In this document: in pieces, positions 16,465-27,096 of the stretch
Numbering within the stretch: position 1 is the stretch's first letter
Layout of the letters: each line of letters starts with the position of its first letter
Origin: Planctomycetota bacterium
Lineage (GTDB): Bacteria; Planctomycetota; JAJSAM01; JAJVHW01
Length of the DNA: 44,299 nucleotides
Reading direction: 5' to 3'
NCBI GenBank assembly: GCA_021414065.1
Contig: JAIOPE010000062.1
Span: 1 to 44,299, forward strand
Notes under the pieces: generated by a model
What the model saw: only the letters and a program-made list of their open reading frames with translations
Databases searched by the model: none
Told to the model about the DNA's origin: nothing
Position numbers and translations under genes: made by a program

Positions 16465-17337
16465 TCAGATGTCCCGGAACCCGACGAGTTCGACTCCGTA
16501 CTGCGCTGCGAGCACCCGCACGGCGGGACCGCTGAGGAGCGCTCGCTCGCCGTCCCAGTCGTGGTAACGCAGCAGTCGTGAATCGCTCACCTCGCGCTCG
16601 TCACGACGCCCCGGGTGGCAGCCGATCTCGTAGACACGGCCGGGCTCGAGCAGGCGGAACATCCATTCGACGGATGCCGCGCAAAGTCTGCCCGCCTCGT
16701 GCAGTCCCAGCATCCCCGGACCCGCCGCCGTCGTGCGCCCCACTCCGAGGATCGCGAACGCCGCGGCTCGGGCGAGCGATCGCACGCCGATCGGAGCGGC
16801 CACGGCCGCCCGCGGCGTGCGAACGTGTTTCACCCCGTAAGCGTCCGCGAGTTCCAGGACCACGTCGAACAGCGACGGCAGCGCGTGAACGTGCTCGTGC
16901 GAGTTCAGGAACACCGGGCGTACACCGAGGGCGATGCACCGGTCGATCTGGGCACGCCACTCTGCGCGCACGGTCGCCGGGCGAAGCGTCCTGAAACACA
17001 CGGACCGCGCGATGGACGCGGGCCGCAGCGCGCCCAGGTGCGTCGCGAACCGCCGCATGTCGGTGCTCAGCGCGTCTCCCGTCGTGAGCGTGAGGTGCAC
17101 GCCGAAGTCGAGGAGCGGCGCCTCGGGCAGCCACTTGACGTGCTCCTCCAGGCGCGGCGCCGTCGCGAGCAGACTCGTCGCGCGGACCACCCCGTCGCGT
17201 GCGGCGTCGATGATCCCGCGGCTCACGCAATCGAAGTACCCGAAGTCGTCGGCGTTGACGATCACGCGCGGCGCGCGGCGCGGCGCTTGCGTTGATGACT
17301 TCCCGGTGCCCGGGCTGTCGGGGGACCCGCCGCTCAT
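16465..17337 (-). CDS. ChbG/HpnK (YdjC) family carbohydrate deacetylase
   Basis: A 290-residue protein of the YdjC superfamily. The N-terminal metal site VIVNADDFGYFDCVSRGI carries the DD pair; LLDFGVHLTLT gives the next His, and NSHEHVHALPSLFD gives the HxHxH-like cluster. Family enzymes remove acetyl groups from N-acetylated sugars (chitooligosaccharides in ChbG, or the N-acetylglucosaminyl hopanoid in HpnK). Here the next gene on the strand is a polyprenyl-phosphate glycosyltransferase and a divergent gene is an ArnT/PMT-like transferase, so a lipid-linked or envelope sugar is the likelier substrate, by inference. The ATG has AGGA nine bases upstream. No hopanoid-synthesis genes are present to support the HpnK reading. 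Confidence 0.85.
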   Translation of the reverse strand: MSGGSPDSPGTGKSSTQAPRRAPRVIVNADDFGYFDCVSRGIIDAARDGVVRATSLLATAPRLEEHVKWLPEAPLLDFGVHLTLTTGDALSTDMRRFATHLGALRPASIARSVCFRTLRPATVRAEWRAQIDRCIALGVRPVFLNSHEHVHALPSLFDVVLELADAYGVKHVRTPRAAVAAPIGVRSLARAAAFAILGVGRTTAAGPGMLGLHEAGRLCAASVEWMFRLLEPGRVYEIGCHPGRRDEREVSDSRLLRYHDWDGERALLSGPAVRVLAAQYGVELVGFRDI

Positions 17338-17393
17338 CGGAGTATCCTATCGACGTACCGGCGGAGCCCCAGCCCTCACCGCCCAACGCGACC

Positions 17394-17406
17394 GGAGAAA
17401 GCCATC
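17394..17406 (+). promoter_or_regulatory. Ribosome binding site ahead of a possible ATC start
   Basis: GGAG (17394-17397) is followed after six bases by ATC (17404-17406), which opens the same frame as the ArnT/PMT-like gene. No ATG, GTG or TTG exists in this frame between the stops at 17293-17298 and the GTG at 17518. The spacing is ideal for initiation, so ATC may be the real start codon. Confidence 0.35.
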
Positions 17407-17517
17407 AAGACGAGCCCATCGCCTCTGGCGAACACATCGCCTTCGGCGGATACACCGACTGCAGCGGACCCACGGTGGACATCGAGCCGATCGTTCCGCG
17501 CCATCGCGTGGACGATC

Positions 17518-18957
17518 GTGTTCGCAGCCGTGGTGCGCCTCTCGACGCTGGGCGCATATCCACTCACCGACACGACCGAGGCGCGCTACGGCGAGATCGC
17601 GCGAGAGATGACCGTGAACGGCGACTGGGTGATGCCGCGGGTGGACGGCGGGCGCCCGTTCTGGGCGAAGCCGCCGCTCTCGACGTGGGCGACCGCGGCG
17701 TCGTTCGAAGCGTTCGGCGTGAACGAGTTCGCGGCGCGCCTCCCCGCAGTGCTGATGGTCGCCCTGACCGCCTGGCTCACGTTTCTGGTTGCTCGGAAGC
17801 TCTTCGGTCGCGGAGTCGCCCTCGCGAGCGCCGCGGTACTCGTCACGAGCGGGATCGGGTTCCTCATCGCAGGCAGCGTGATGACCGACGCGGCGCTCGG
17901 GCTGGCGACCACCGCGACCGTCGCGGGCTTCATTCTGGGTGTCGAGGGCCGCGGCACCGCTGCCGGCCGCAACTGGGCGTATCTTGGGTTCCTCGGGATC
18001 GGCGCGGGCCTGCTCGCGAAGGGCCCGATCGCTTGCGTGCTCTCGTTTCCCCCGATCGCTCTGCTCCTCTGGACGACCCGCGGACGCGGACTCGTGCGCG
18101 GCATCCCGTGGGTGACGGGATCGCTGCTCGCGCTCGCAGTTTCCGTTCCCTGGTACGCAGCGGCCGAGGCGCGCACGCCCGGGTTCCTCCGGTACTTCCT
18201 CGAAGGCGAGCACATCCGCAGGTTCATCGACCCGCACTGGAGCGGCGACCTGTACGGAGCGCCGCGCACGAAGCCGCGCGGCACGATCTGGCTCCTCGCG
18301 CTCGGCGACGCGCTCCCCTGGGCGGTGCTCGCCGGGTGGGCTCTGGTCCGCGAGCGGCGCGACGTGCGCGGCATGGCGGCTCGCCTCTGGTCGAGCACCT
18401 GGGGGCCGCTCCTCGCGGCGTGGGCGCTCCTGCCGCTCTGCTTCTTCACCGTCGCGAGCGCCGTGATGTGGACGTACATCTGGCCCGGAATGCCGGCGGT
18501 GGCGATCCTCGTCGCCCGCCTGCTGACGCGAGGGTCGCCGGAGGGCGCTCCGCGATCCCCGCGCGCGTTCGTCGTCGCGGCCTGCGTGCTGCCGGTCGCT
18601 GCGGCGATCGCGGTGCCGCTCCTCCGGACCAAGCTCCAGATGACCGCCTGCCAACAGGGACTCGTGCGCCGATTCGACGCCGAAGCACTGCCGGGGGCTG
18701 TGCTGGTCTACGCAATCGCCGACGTGCCCTGCTCCGCCGATTTCTACTCATCGGGACGCGCGGTCCGGATGGGAGGCGCCTCTCCCGCCGCGTGGGACGC
18801 ACTGCTCCGAGCCCATGACGACGTGTTCGTCGTCACGAAGCCGGGCGGCGCAGACCAACCGCCTCCCTCCGTGCGCCCGACGCTTGAACGCGTCGCGGAC
18901 TTCGACAAGTACCGCCTCCTGCGCCGCACGCGACCCGGCGCGGAGCGACCGAAGTGA
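17518..18957 (+). CDS. ArnT/PMT-like (GT39/GT83) membrane glycosyltransferase
   Basis: A protein of at least 479 residues with about ten or more hydrophobic helices. Near the N-terminus is the family motif TDTTEARYGEIAREM, equivalent to the DE-R-Y loop of ArnT and protein O-mannosyltransferases that binds the lipid-phosphate sugar donor. FWAKPPLSTWATAASF and LLAKGPIACVLSFPP also match the family. It should transfer a sugar from polyprenyl phosphate to lipid A, protein or another envelope acceptor on the outer face. The GTG at 17518 cuts into the first helix (AIAWTIVFAAVVRL is in frame across it). An ATC at 17404 with a good ribosome binding site would restore a 38-residue N-terminus and the whole helix. 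The GtrB-like gene nearby could supply its donor. gcvH follows downstream. Confidence 0.88.
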   Translation: MFAAVVRLSTLGAYPLTDTTEARYGEIAREMTVNGDWVMPRVDGGRPFWAKPPLSTWATAASFEAFGVNEFAARLPAVLMVALTAWLTFLVARKLFGRGVALASAAVLVTSGIGFLIAGSVMTDAALGLATTATVAGFILGVEGRGTAAGRNWAYLGFLGIGAGLLAKGPIACVLSFPPIALLLWTTRGRGLVRGIPWVTGSLLALAVSVPWYAAAEARTPGFLRYFLEGEHIRRFIDPHWSGDLYGAPRTKPRGTIWLLALGDALPWAVLAGWALVRERRDVRGMAARLWSSTWGPLLAAWALLPLCFFTVASAVMWTYIWPGMPAVAILVARLLTRGSPEGAPRSPRAFVVAACVLPVAAAIAVPLLRTKLQMTACQQGLVRRFDAEALPGAVLVYAIADVPCSADFYSSGRAVRMGGASPAAWDALLRAHDDVFVVTKPGGADQPPPSVRPTLERVADFDKYRLLRRTRPGAERPK

Positions 18958-19058
18958 CACCGACCCCCGCCTGATGTACGACGCGCTTGGAAAGGCCGTC
19001 CGCGCGCGGAGCCGAGCGGCTAAAAACGAAGTCTTCACGACGCCACACGGAGGTACGC

Positions 19059-19451
19059 ATGCGCCCCACCGACCTGAAGTTCAGCAAGACGCACGAGTGG
19101 GTCCGGATCGAGAAGGACATCGCGACGGCCGGCATCTCGGACTTCGCGGTCCACGCTCTCTCGGACCTGGTCTACATCGACATGCCCCAGGTGACGGACC
19201 TGCTCGAGCAGGGTCAGCCGTACGCCGAGGTCGAGTCCGTCAAGGCCGTCTCCGACATCTACGCGCCGCTCTCGGGCGAGATCGTCGAGATCAACGAGGA
19301 ACTGCCCGACAGCCTCGAGACGCTCGCGAAGGACCCCTACGGTGCGGGCTGGATCGTGAAGTTCCGCATCAGCCACCCCGGCGAGGTCGAGGGCCTGATG
19401 GACGCCGCGCAGTACGAGAAGCACTGCAAGGAAGAGGAAGCGAAGCACTAG
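19059..19451 (+). CDS. gcvH: Glycine cleavage system H-protein
   Basis: A 130-residue lipoyl carrier. It shuttles the aminomethyl group between GcvP and GcvT and the dihydrolipoyl arm to the L-protein. The lipoylation motif is ESVKAVSDIYAP with Lys62 modified. THEWVRIE at the start, PYGAGWIVKF near the end and the overall length fit the family exactly. ATG 19059 is fixed by GGAGG five bases upstream; an in-frame ATG at 18987 would add 24 non-conserved residues. The gene is alone on its strand, 101 bases after the glycosyltransferase, and converges with gcvP across a 362-base structured spacer. A hairpin overlaps its stop codon. gcvT lies about 12 kb upstream, which is an unusual split. No glycine riboswitch is seen ahead of it. 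Confidence 0.97.
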   Translation: MRPTDLKFSKTHEWVRIEKDIATAGISDFAVHALSDLVYIDMPQVTDLLEQGQPYAEVESVKAVSDIYAPLSGEIVEINEELPDSLETLAKDPYGAGWIVKFRISHPGEVEGLMDAAQYEKHCKEEEAKH

Positions 19452-19476
19452 AACGCGCCGAGGCGGCGCGTTCTCT
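19450..19476 (+). terminator. Hairpin terminator after gcvH
   Basis: A perfect 10-bp stem (AGAACGCGCC at 19450-19459 and its complement at 19465-19474) encloses a 5-base loop and begins inside the gcvH stop codon. It is followed only by CT, and the second arm ends TTCT, so the T-run is weak. Position and strength make it the probable gcvH terminator. Confidence 0.6.
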
Positions 19477-19645
19477 GGATGCCCGGCGAGGGCGCGTGCG
19501 CACGGCACGCGCCCTCGCTCGATGAACCGCGCGCTGCGGATCCGCGGGCGCGGCGACACGTCGGAACCAGAGGGACGGTCGAAAGCGCCTCGCCGGTCGG
19601 GACGACGCGGCGTCCGCGAAGTAGCGAACGCGTGAACTCGCGTTG

Positions 19646-19672
19646 CGAGGGACGAGCCCTGCTCGTCCCTCG
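19646..19672. repeat. 12-bp perfect hairpin, 3-base loop
   Basis: CGAGGGACGAGC (19646-19657), loop CCT, then the exact complement (19661-19672). It is followed at once by GTTCGATTCCCG. A hairpin of the same size and similar core (GAGC, 3-base loop, GCTC) occurs at 44167-44193, also followed by GTTCGATTCCC 37 bases later. Confidence 0.8.
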
Positions 19673-19713
19673 TTCGATTCCCGACCGCGACCCGCGCGAG
19701 CGCCTGCCGCGGC

Positions 19714-19756
19714 GGTGCAGCCGACGACGGTGCAGCCGACGACCGTGCCGACGACC
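19714..19756. repeat. 15-bp tandem repeat
   Basis: Two perfect copies of GGTGCAGCCGACGAC (19714-19728, 19729-19743) are followed by a diverged shorter copy (CGTGCCGACGACC). It is non-coding and lies between the arms of the 12-base inverted repeat. Confidence 0.85.
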
Positions 19757-19813
19757 GGGAATCGAACCGGGGACGGACCTGAGCCCGCCCCCGGTGGATT
19801 CTGACGCCGACGT

Positions 19814-22693
<2,880 letters not shown>

Positions 22694-22711
22694 GGAAGGT
22701 CGCCTCCTGTG

Positions 22712-22733
22712 CGGGTCGCGTCTTCGCGACCCG
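22712..22733 (-). promoter_or_regulatory. Hairpin in the gcvP leader next to the ribosome binding site
   Basis: A 9-bp perfect stem (CGGGTCGCG and its complement) with a 4-base loop lies four bases upstream of the AGGAGG of gcvP. It could control access to the site or protect the mRNA 5' end. No aptamer-like elements surround it. Confidence 0.4.
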
Positions 22734-22892
22734 GAATCAGGAGAAGGATACGCCGCTGCCCGCGCTGCGGGATGGAAGTCGCGCGCGGCCGACAGACGGC
22801 TGCGCGGGGAACCCGGGCGGCACGACGCAAGTCACGTCGCCGCCGACGGAGTCGGTGCGCTCAGAGGTGACGCGGCTCCGTCGCGTGCGACG

Positions 22893-23465
22893 TCAGACGG
22901 GCTGCTGGACCTTCGCGAGCAGGGCGGTCGCCTTCTCCATGAGTGCGGCCGACTGCGCATAGAACGTGCACGCCTGCTGGTGGTTCTTCGCGTTCGCCGC
23001 CTTCTGGAAGAAGGCCCACCCCTGCTTGTGCAGGCTCCGTAGGGTTTTCACCGTGGCGCGCTTGCCTCCGTGCTGCTCGTAGATGTCGGTGTTCTGCTGG
23101 ACGTTCATCGCCAGCATGTCGAGTTCCTGTGAGAGCATCCCCACCGAGAGCGAGACGTTGTTCGACATCCCCGGAGCCATCCCTGCGGTGAGCTGACGCA
23201 GATGCACGAGCGCCGCGGCGAGCAACTTGAGGTCCGACGAGAGCTTCGCGGAGCTCTTCGCCAGATCGCTGCGGGCCCCCTTCAGGAGCGCGAGTTCACG
23301 CGACTCCAGCTTCGTATCCGGGGTGCCGATCTCTGCGATCCGCTCGTTCACCGCGTTCTGAACGTAGTCCAGGTACGGCGTGTAGTGAGCCGCGTCGGCC
23401 AAGGCCCCCGCGAGAACGAGCAGGCCTGCCGCACAGGCTGGACGCAACCAACTCCGGAACGTCAT
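22893..23465 (-). CDS. Secreted helical protein of unknown function
   Basis: I do not recognise a family for this 190-residue protein. The first 26 residues are a Sec signal peptide: MTFRSWLRP, a hydrophobic stretch (AAGLLVLAGALADA), then a likely AxA cut site. The mature part is almost all helix-forming, Ala- and Leu-rich with heptad-like spacing (SAKLSSDLKLLAAALVHLRQL), and ends QSAALMEKATALLAKVQQPV, so a helical bundle or coiled coil is expected. It contains a single Cys in the mature part (HQQACTFYAQ). AGGAGG precedes the ATG at normal spacing. It sits 199 bases upstream of gcvP on the same strand and is divergent from lgt across 190 bases. A periplasmic structural or binding role is possible but not supported by any motif. 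Confidence 0.75.
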   Translation of the reverse strand: MTFRSWLRPACAAGLLVLAGALADAAHYTPYLDYVQNAVNERIAEIGTPDTKLESRELALLKGARSDLAKSSAKLSSDLKLLAAALVHLRQLTAGMAPGMSNNVSLSVGMLSQELDMLAMNVQQNTDIYEQHGGKRATVKTLRSLHKQGWAFFQKAANAKNHQQACTFYAQSAALMEKATALLAKVQQPV

Positions 23466-23655
23466 GGCGACCTCCTGCGGGAACGCAGACCAGGAGGCGC
23501 ATTCGGTCTCGGGACATGCGCCTCGGCGCTCCCGCGACTCCTGATTCTCCGGGAATTCGATCCCCCGGCGCCATGAGGCCGGTCACACCGCACGTCGCGA
23601 ACGCGCGGCGCCGCTGTAGAGTGCCGCCCTTACGTCTCCCGGAGGTGCCTCCAAG

Positions 23656-24543
23656 ATGTGGCCAGCTCTCTTCCGAATTCCCCTGCCCGAGTTCATGGGC
23701 GGCGGCTACTTCCCGATCCGCATGTTCGGCGTGATGGTGATCCTCGGGTTCCTCGCGGGAACCTGGGTCATCCAGAAGCGCCTCGTGAAGCAGAAGCTCA
23801 TGTCGTCGGAGGACGTGTTCGACTTCTGCTTCTACATGCTCGCGATCGGCATCCTCGGCTCGCGCCTCATGTACGTGCTGCAGAACTTCGAGCAGTTCCA
23901 GGGGAAGTTCTTCAGCGTGTTCGCGATCTGGCAGGGCGGTCTCGTCTGGTACGGCGGATTCGCCCTCTCGACGATCTTCGCGTTCGTCTGGCTCGCGCTG
24001 AAGAAGCTGCCCGTGCTCAAGATCACCGACGCGGCAGCGCTCGGCGTGGCGCTCGCTCTCGCGATCGGCCGCTGGGGTTGCTGGTTCGCCGGCGACGACT
24101 ACGGCATGCAGATCACGGACGAGGCCGGCGTGGCGATCACGGACGCCGACAAGGCGCCGTGGTTTGCGGTGCAGGTCCCGAAGGACCAGGGCTGGCGGAC
24201 GGAGTACTGCGAGACCCCGTTCCAGTTCCGCGAGCCGAAGTGGCTCCAGCCCGTGCAGATCTACATGTCGCTGAAGAACCTCGTCGTGTTCGGGGCGCTG
24301 CTCGTGATCGCGAGGCGCATGCGCCGGACGGGCATCCTGACGGCGTCGTATCTGATGCTGTATCCCGTGGCGCGGTTCATCGTCGAGTTCTGGCGAGGTG
24401 ACGCGGACCGCGGGCTCGACTTCTGGGGCACCGGGCTGTCGTTCAGCCAGTTCTTCGGGATCTTCGTGTTCCTGCTCGGCGTGACGATGCTCCGCTCGGT
24501 GAAGGCACGCGTGCCCGACATCGTGCCGGAGGCTGCGTCATGA
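23656..24543 (+). CDS. lgt: Prolipoprotein diacylglyceryl transferase (variant type)
   Basis: A 295-residue inner-membrane enzyme with about seven helices that attaches diacylglycerol to the lipobox Cys of prolipoproteins. Matches include PIRMFGVMVILGFLAG, GSRLMYVLQNF, WQGGLVWYGG, the signature LAIGRWGCWFAGDDYG and the late RFIVEFWRGDADRG. In E. coli Lgt the signature reads GRxGN and the earlier loop FHGG; here Asn is Cys and His is Tyr. This GRxGC form is known from Lgt-family proteins of other phyla, so the function call stands, but activity is inferred. Several lipoproteins encoded in the window would be its substrates. GGAGG lies ten bases ahead of the ATG. The stop overlaps the ATG of a small ORF (ATGA). 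Confidence 0.9.
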   Translation: MWPALFRIPLPEFMGGGYFPIRMFGVMVILGFLAGTWVIQKRLVKQKLMSSEDVFDFCFYMLAIGILGSRLMYVLQNFEQFQGKFFSVFAIWQGGLVWYGGFALSTIFAFVWLALKKLPVLKITDAAALGVALALAIGRWGCWFAGDDYGMQITDEAGVAITDADKAPWFAVQVPKDQGWRTEYCETPFQFREPKWLQPVQIYMSLKNLVVFGALLVIARRMRRTGILTASYLMLYPVARFIVEFWRGDADRGLDFWGTGLSFSQFFGIFVFLLGVTMLRSVKARVPDIVPEAAS

Positions 24544-24800
24544 ACGGCGGACTCGATCCGGAGTTCGAGGCGAGCGGCGCGCCTGAACCCGTGCGGCTCC
24601 CTGCCGCCCAGGGATCGGCAGCCGACGTCGTGGTCCTCGCCGCCCTACGCGAAGCGAAGCGGCCCCTGGCTCCCGACGCGATCGCGGCAACGACTCGACG
24701 GACGACGCGCCGTAGTCCGCCGCACCCGGCGCCCCTCGCTCCTACCGACCGACGGCGGACGACAGGTAGAGGTGGTAGACGAAGAGCAGCGAGTACATGA
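24540..24800 (+). CDS. Small ORF coupled to lgt, possible truncated winged-helix remnant
   Basis: An 86-residue frame starting in an ATGA overlap with the lgt stop. The first 50 codons have the G/C-rich third positions of real genes here. VVLAALREAKRPLAPDAIA resembles the first helices of a winged-helix domain (raising the pattern aLreakrPlapdeIa). From about residue 52 the sequence turns Arg/Pro/Thr-rich (TTRRTTRRSPPHPAP), and the frame runs into the convergent DUF5658 gene, overlapping its last 59 bases. The likeliest reading is a gene whose 3' part was lost or frameshifted when the neighbouring gene was joined. It could also be a short functional peptide, or chance. The low confidence reflects the overlap. 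Confidence 0.35.
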   Translation: MNGGLDPEFEASGAPEPVRLPAAQGSAADVVVLAALREAKRPLAPDAIAATTRRTTRRSPPHPAPLAPTDRRRTTGRGGRRRAAST

Positions 24801-25242
24801 CGAAGAGCGCCACGATCACGAACTTCACCCAGCGGAAGTTCTTGTGCAGGCAGAGCACGGTCAGGCCGATGTTCGTGATCCCGCACTTGACGAACACGAA
24901 CGTCTGCGGGCCGCAGCCGATCAGACGGTCCATGATCGGGTTCGCCTCTTCGCCGCCGCGCTGGATGTACATCAGCGTGAAGATGGCGTCCACCGCGCAG
25001 AGCAGTCCGACGGCAACGAGCGCGACCGCGAGCCACGGCTCGTACAGATCGACGTAGACGCTCGTCACGCCCCCTTCCCGGCGGTCGCCCTTGCGACGCC
25101 CGCCGAACCACGCGTATCGCGTGAAGAGGGATGTCGGCCCCTTGCGGCGGTCAGGGCCGCGGCGTTCGCGGACCACCGAGGCCGCGTCTGCGGGGACCGC
25201 GGACGCAGGATGAGCGGCGGCAGTCGAAGGGTCAGCGCTCAT
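24742..25242 (-). CDS. DUF5658 family membrane protein
   Basis: A 166-residue protein. The N-terminal 60 residues are soluble with the charged motif RERRGPDRRKGPTS and GGRRKGDRREGG. Three or four hydrophobic helices follow (WLAVALVAVGLLCAVDAIF, FVFVKCGITNIGLTVLC, VKFVIVALFVMYSLLFVYH). The helical part with DAIFTLMYIQRGGEEANPIMD is the DUF5658 hallmark: Asp in the first helix, then GG.EANP. The biochemical function of the family is unknown. It stands alone, convergent with lgt and the small ORF and 177 bases downstream of no obvious partner. GGAGAG lies about 11 bases before the ATG. The 177-base gap between its start and the HEAT gene stop holds no recognisable feature. Confidence 0.85.
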   Translation of the reverse strand: MSADPSTAAAHPASAVPADAASVVRERRGPDRRKGPTSLFTRYAWFGGRRKGDRREGGVTSVYVDLYEPWLAVALVAVGLLCAVDAIFTLMYIQRGGEEANPIMDRLIGCGPQTFVFVKCGITNIGLTVLCLHKNFRWVKFVIVALFVMYSLLFVYHLYLSSAVGR

Positions 25243-25419
25243 CGCGGGATGTCTCTCCGTTTGGACGCTCCGCGGTCGAGCAGTGCGTCATGCCACCCAG
25301 TTTCGCAAGGGACGCGCCGTGCGTGCGGGGCGCGCGCCAGGCTCGCGGGGGCCGCGCCGCAGGCTCGAACGTTGAACGAAGTGAACATCGGGCGACGTGG
25401 ACGGCGCGTCCGCGCGGCT

Positions 25420-27093
25420 TCATCGCACGGGAGTGGCGATCGCCAACCGCTCGAGGGCGCGCGCGATCTCGGCGCGCGTGAACTTGTCCTGCCGGCGCCA
25501 CCAGGCGTTCTTGAGCGCCGCGATCGCGGTCGGCCCGCCGACGACGACGAGCACGTCGGCCGCTGTCTCGCGGATGTGACGATCTTCGTGGGTCAGGTAC
25601 GACTCCACCACCGATGACGCTTCCGGACCGCACGAGAAGCCGACCGCCATGAGCATCTGCCGCGTCGCCATGGGGCCCGTGCTGCCCTGCTTGCCGCCGA
25701 GCGCCCGCAGGAGGAGCGGCCCCATCGCCTTCAGGAAGGGGCGCGGCGCCTCCGCGAGCACGACTTCGATCTCGTAGGCGATCGAATCGGGTGCGAGTTG
25801 CGCCGACGTGTCCCCCGCCATCGCGCCGACAACGATGTCGAGCGTGTCGAGACCTCCGCACAGCACCATCGCGCGGAGCATGATCGCGCGCGCCTCCCGG
25901 TCGGCCCGCGCGAGGGCCTCCGCCTTCGCCAGCGGGGCGCCGAGCGACGGGTCGCGAACGCGCCCCGCGACGAGCGCCGCCACGATCCGGTCTTCGCGTG
26001 CGGAGGCGCCGTCGGACCGCAGGAGCCGCAGGAGCCCGTCGCGGTCCGTCGCGTCGCCGTCGCGCCAGAGTTGCGACCACGCCTCGATCCTGACTTCGCG
26101 GGGCATCGCCGCGTCGGCCGCGTAGCGCATCAGTTCGAGCCGCCGCGGCGCGGGGAACGGGTCGATCATCACGAGCGCTTGGATGCGGCGGTCCTCGGAC
26201 TCGACCGGGGCCCGCACGCGGGCTTCGAGTTCCGTGAACGCGAGGTCGTCCTTCGCCCGCGCGAGGAGCGTCAGGGCGCGCTGGTCCCGCTGGATCGCCC
26301 ACATCGAGCGCAAGGTCGCGAGCGGGGTCATGTCTCCCATCGCGATGAGCCCCTCGGCAGCGGCGATCGTGCGGTCCGGGCGCACCGCCGAGGCGAACTC
26401 ACGAAGCAGCGTGGCCTTCGCCCTGTCGCCGCCGATCAGGCCCATCCGCGCCACCGCCTGGTCCTGGACGCCCTCGAGAAACTCGTCGCCGCCGGCGATG
26501 CGCTCGAGCTGCGCGACGGCCGCGTCGCCGCCGAGCGCCACGATCGCATCCATCGCGTACTTCGGAGCGGGCCAGTTCCGCGCCGCGATCGACGCGATCC
26601 GCGGCAGCGACTCGCGCGCGAGCGGGCCGCCCGAACGCCCCAGGAGGAGGCACGCGCGGTTCACCACCTCGGAATCGACGCTGTCGAGGCCTTCGGCCGC
26701 GAGCGGTTCGTCCTCCCTCCGCGGATCGCGGAGGAGCAGGTCGAGTGCGTGCTCGACGAACGCGCGGTTCGCGACGATGCACCGTCTCGCGGTCTCCGCG
26801 ACGGCCGCCCTGGCCGGTTCCCCGCCGCGGGCGAGCGCGTTCCTCGACCACTCCGCGTCGTCGGGATCGCCGCTCAGCAGCATCTCGATGAGGCGCTGCA
26901 CGCGTTCTTCCTCGGTCTTCGCCGGCGGGAAGTCGGGCGGCGGAGTCGGCGCGTCCGTCTCCGGCATGTCGGGGCGGTACACGGGCGCCTGCCGCAGCGT
27001 GAGCGCCGCGAGCCCAGCACCGACGAGCAGCACGACGCCGACCACGACGATCTTCGTCCACGGCCGGCGGGCGGGAGTCGGCCTAGCCCGCAC
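25420..27093 (-). CDS. Membrane-anchored HEAT-repeat protein
   Basis: A 557-residue protein with one N-terminal anchor helix (TKIVVVGVVLLVGAGLAALTL, about 13-33; shown in part) behind a short basic cytoplasmic tail, so the bulk is extracytoplasmic. A Pro-rich linker (PETDAPTPPPDFPPA) is followed by helical pairs typical of HEAT/armadillo repeats: ALARGGEPARAAVAETARR, ACLLLGRSGGPLARESLPR, AIVALGGDAAVAQLERIA and the closing ETAADVLVVVGGPTAIAAL. Such repeats form curved protein-binding scaffolds. The start is GTG with AAGGAG seven bases upstream; that site overlaps the stop of the preceding HEAT gene, four bases away, so the two are one operon and perhaps partners. I see no catalytic motif. Confidence 0.8.
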   Translation of the reverse strand: MRARPTPARRPWTKIVVVGVVLLVGAGLAALTLRQAPVYRPDMPETDAPTPPPDFPPAKTEEERVQRLIEMLLSGDPDDAEWSRNALARGGEPARAAVAETARRCIVANRAFVEHALDLLLRDPRREDEPLAAEGLDSVDSEVVNRACLLLGRSGGPLARESLPRIASIAARNWPAPKYAMDAIVALGGDAAVAQLERIAGGDEFLEGVQDQAVARMGLIGGDRAKATLLREFASAVRPDRTIAAAEGLIAMGDMTPLATLRSMWAIQRDQRALTLLARAKDDLAFTELEARVRAPVESEDRRIQALVMIDPFPAPRRLELMRYAADAAMPREVRIEAWSQLWRDGDATDRDGLLRLLRSDGASAREDRIVAALVAGRVRDPSLGAPLAKAEALARADREARAIMLRAMVLCGGLDTLDIVVGAMAGDTSAQLAPDSIAYEIEVVLAEAPRPFLKAMGPLLLRALGGKQGSTGPMATRQMLMAVGFSCGPEASSVVESYLTHEDRHIRETAADVLVVVGGPTAIAALKNAWWRRQDKFTRAEIARALERLAIATPVR

Positions 27094-27096
27094 GCG

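Larger units (their letters stand above)
19452..19813. other. Gene-free structured spacer between convergent gcvH and gcvP
   Basis: No coding frame with family likeness is present in these 362 bases. After the gcvH terminator there is a 12-bp perfect hairpin with a 3-base loop (19646-19672). Next is GTTCGATTCCCG (19672-19683), matched by its exact complement at 19756-19767, so the two can pair across 72 bases. Between them lies a 15-base tandem repeat (19714-19756). The region may end both convergent transcripts, or be a small mobile palindromic element. It is not a complete tRNA. Confidence 0.6.

Noticed and set aside
19672..19767. tRNA gene suggested by T-loop-like GTTCGATTCCC (both strands here, and at 44230-44240)
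   Set aside because: The 11-mer matches a T-loop, but no 5-bp T-stem forms around it, and no acceptor, D or anticodon arm can be built upstream on either strand.
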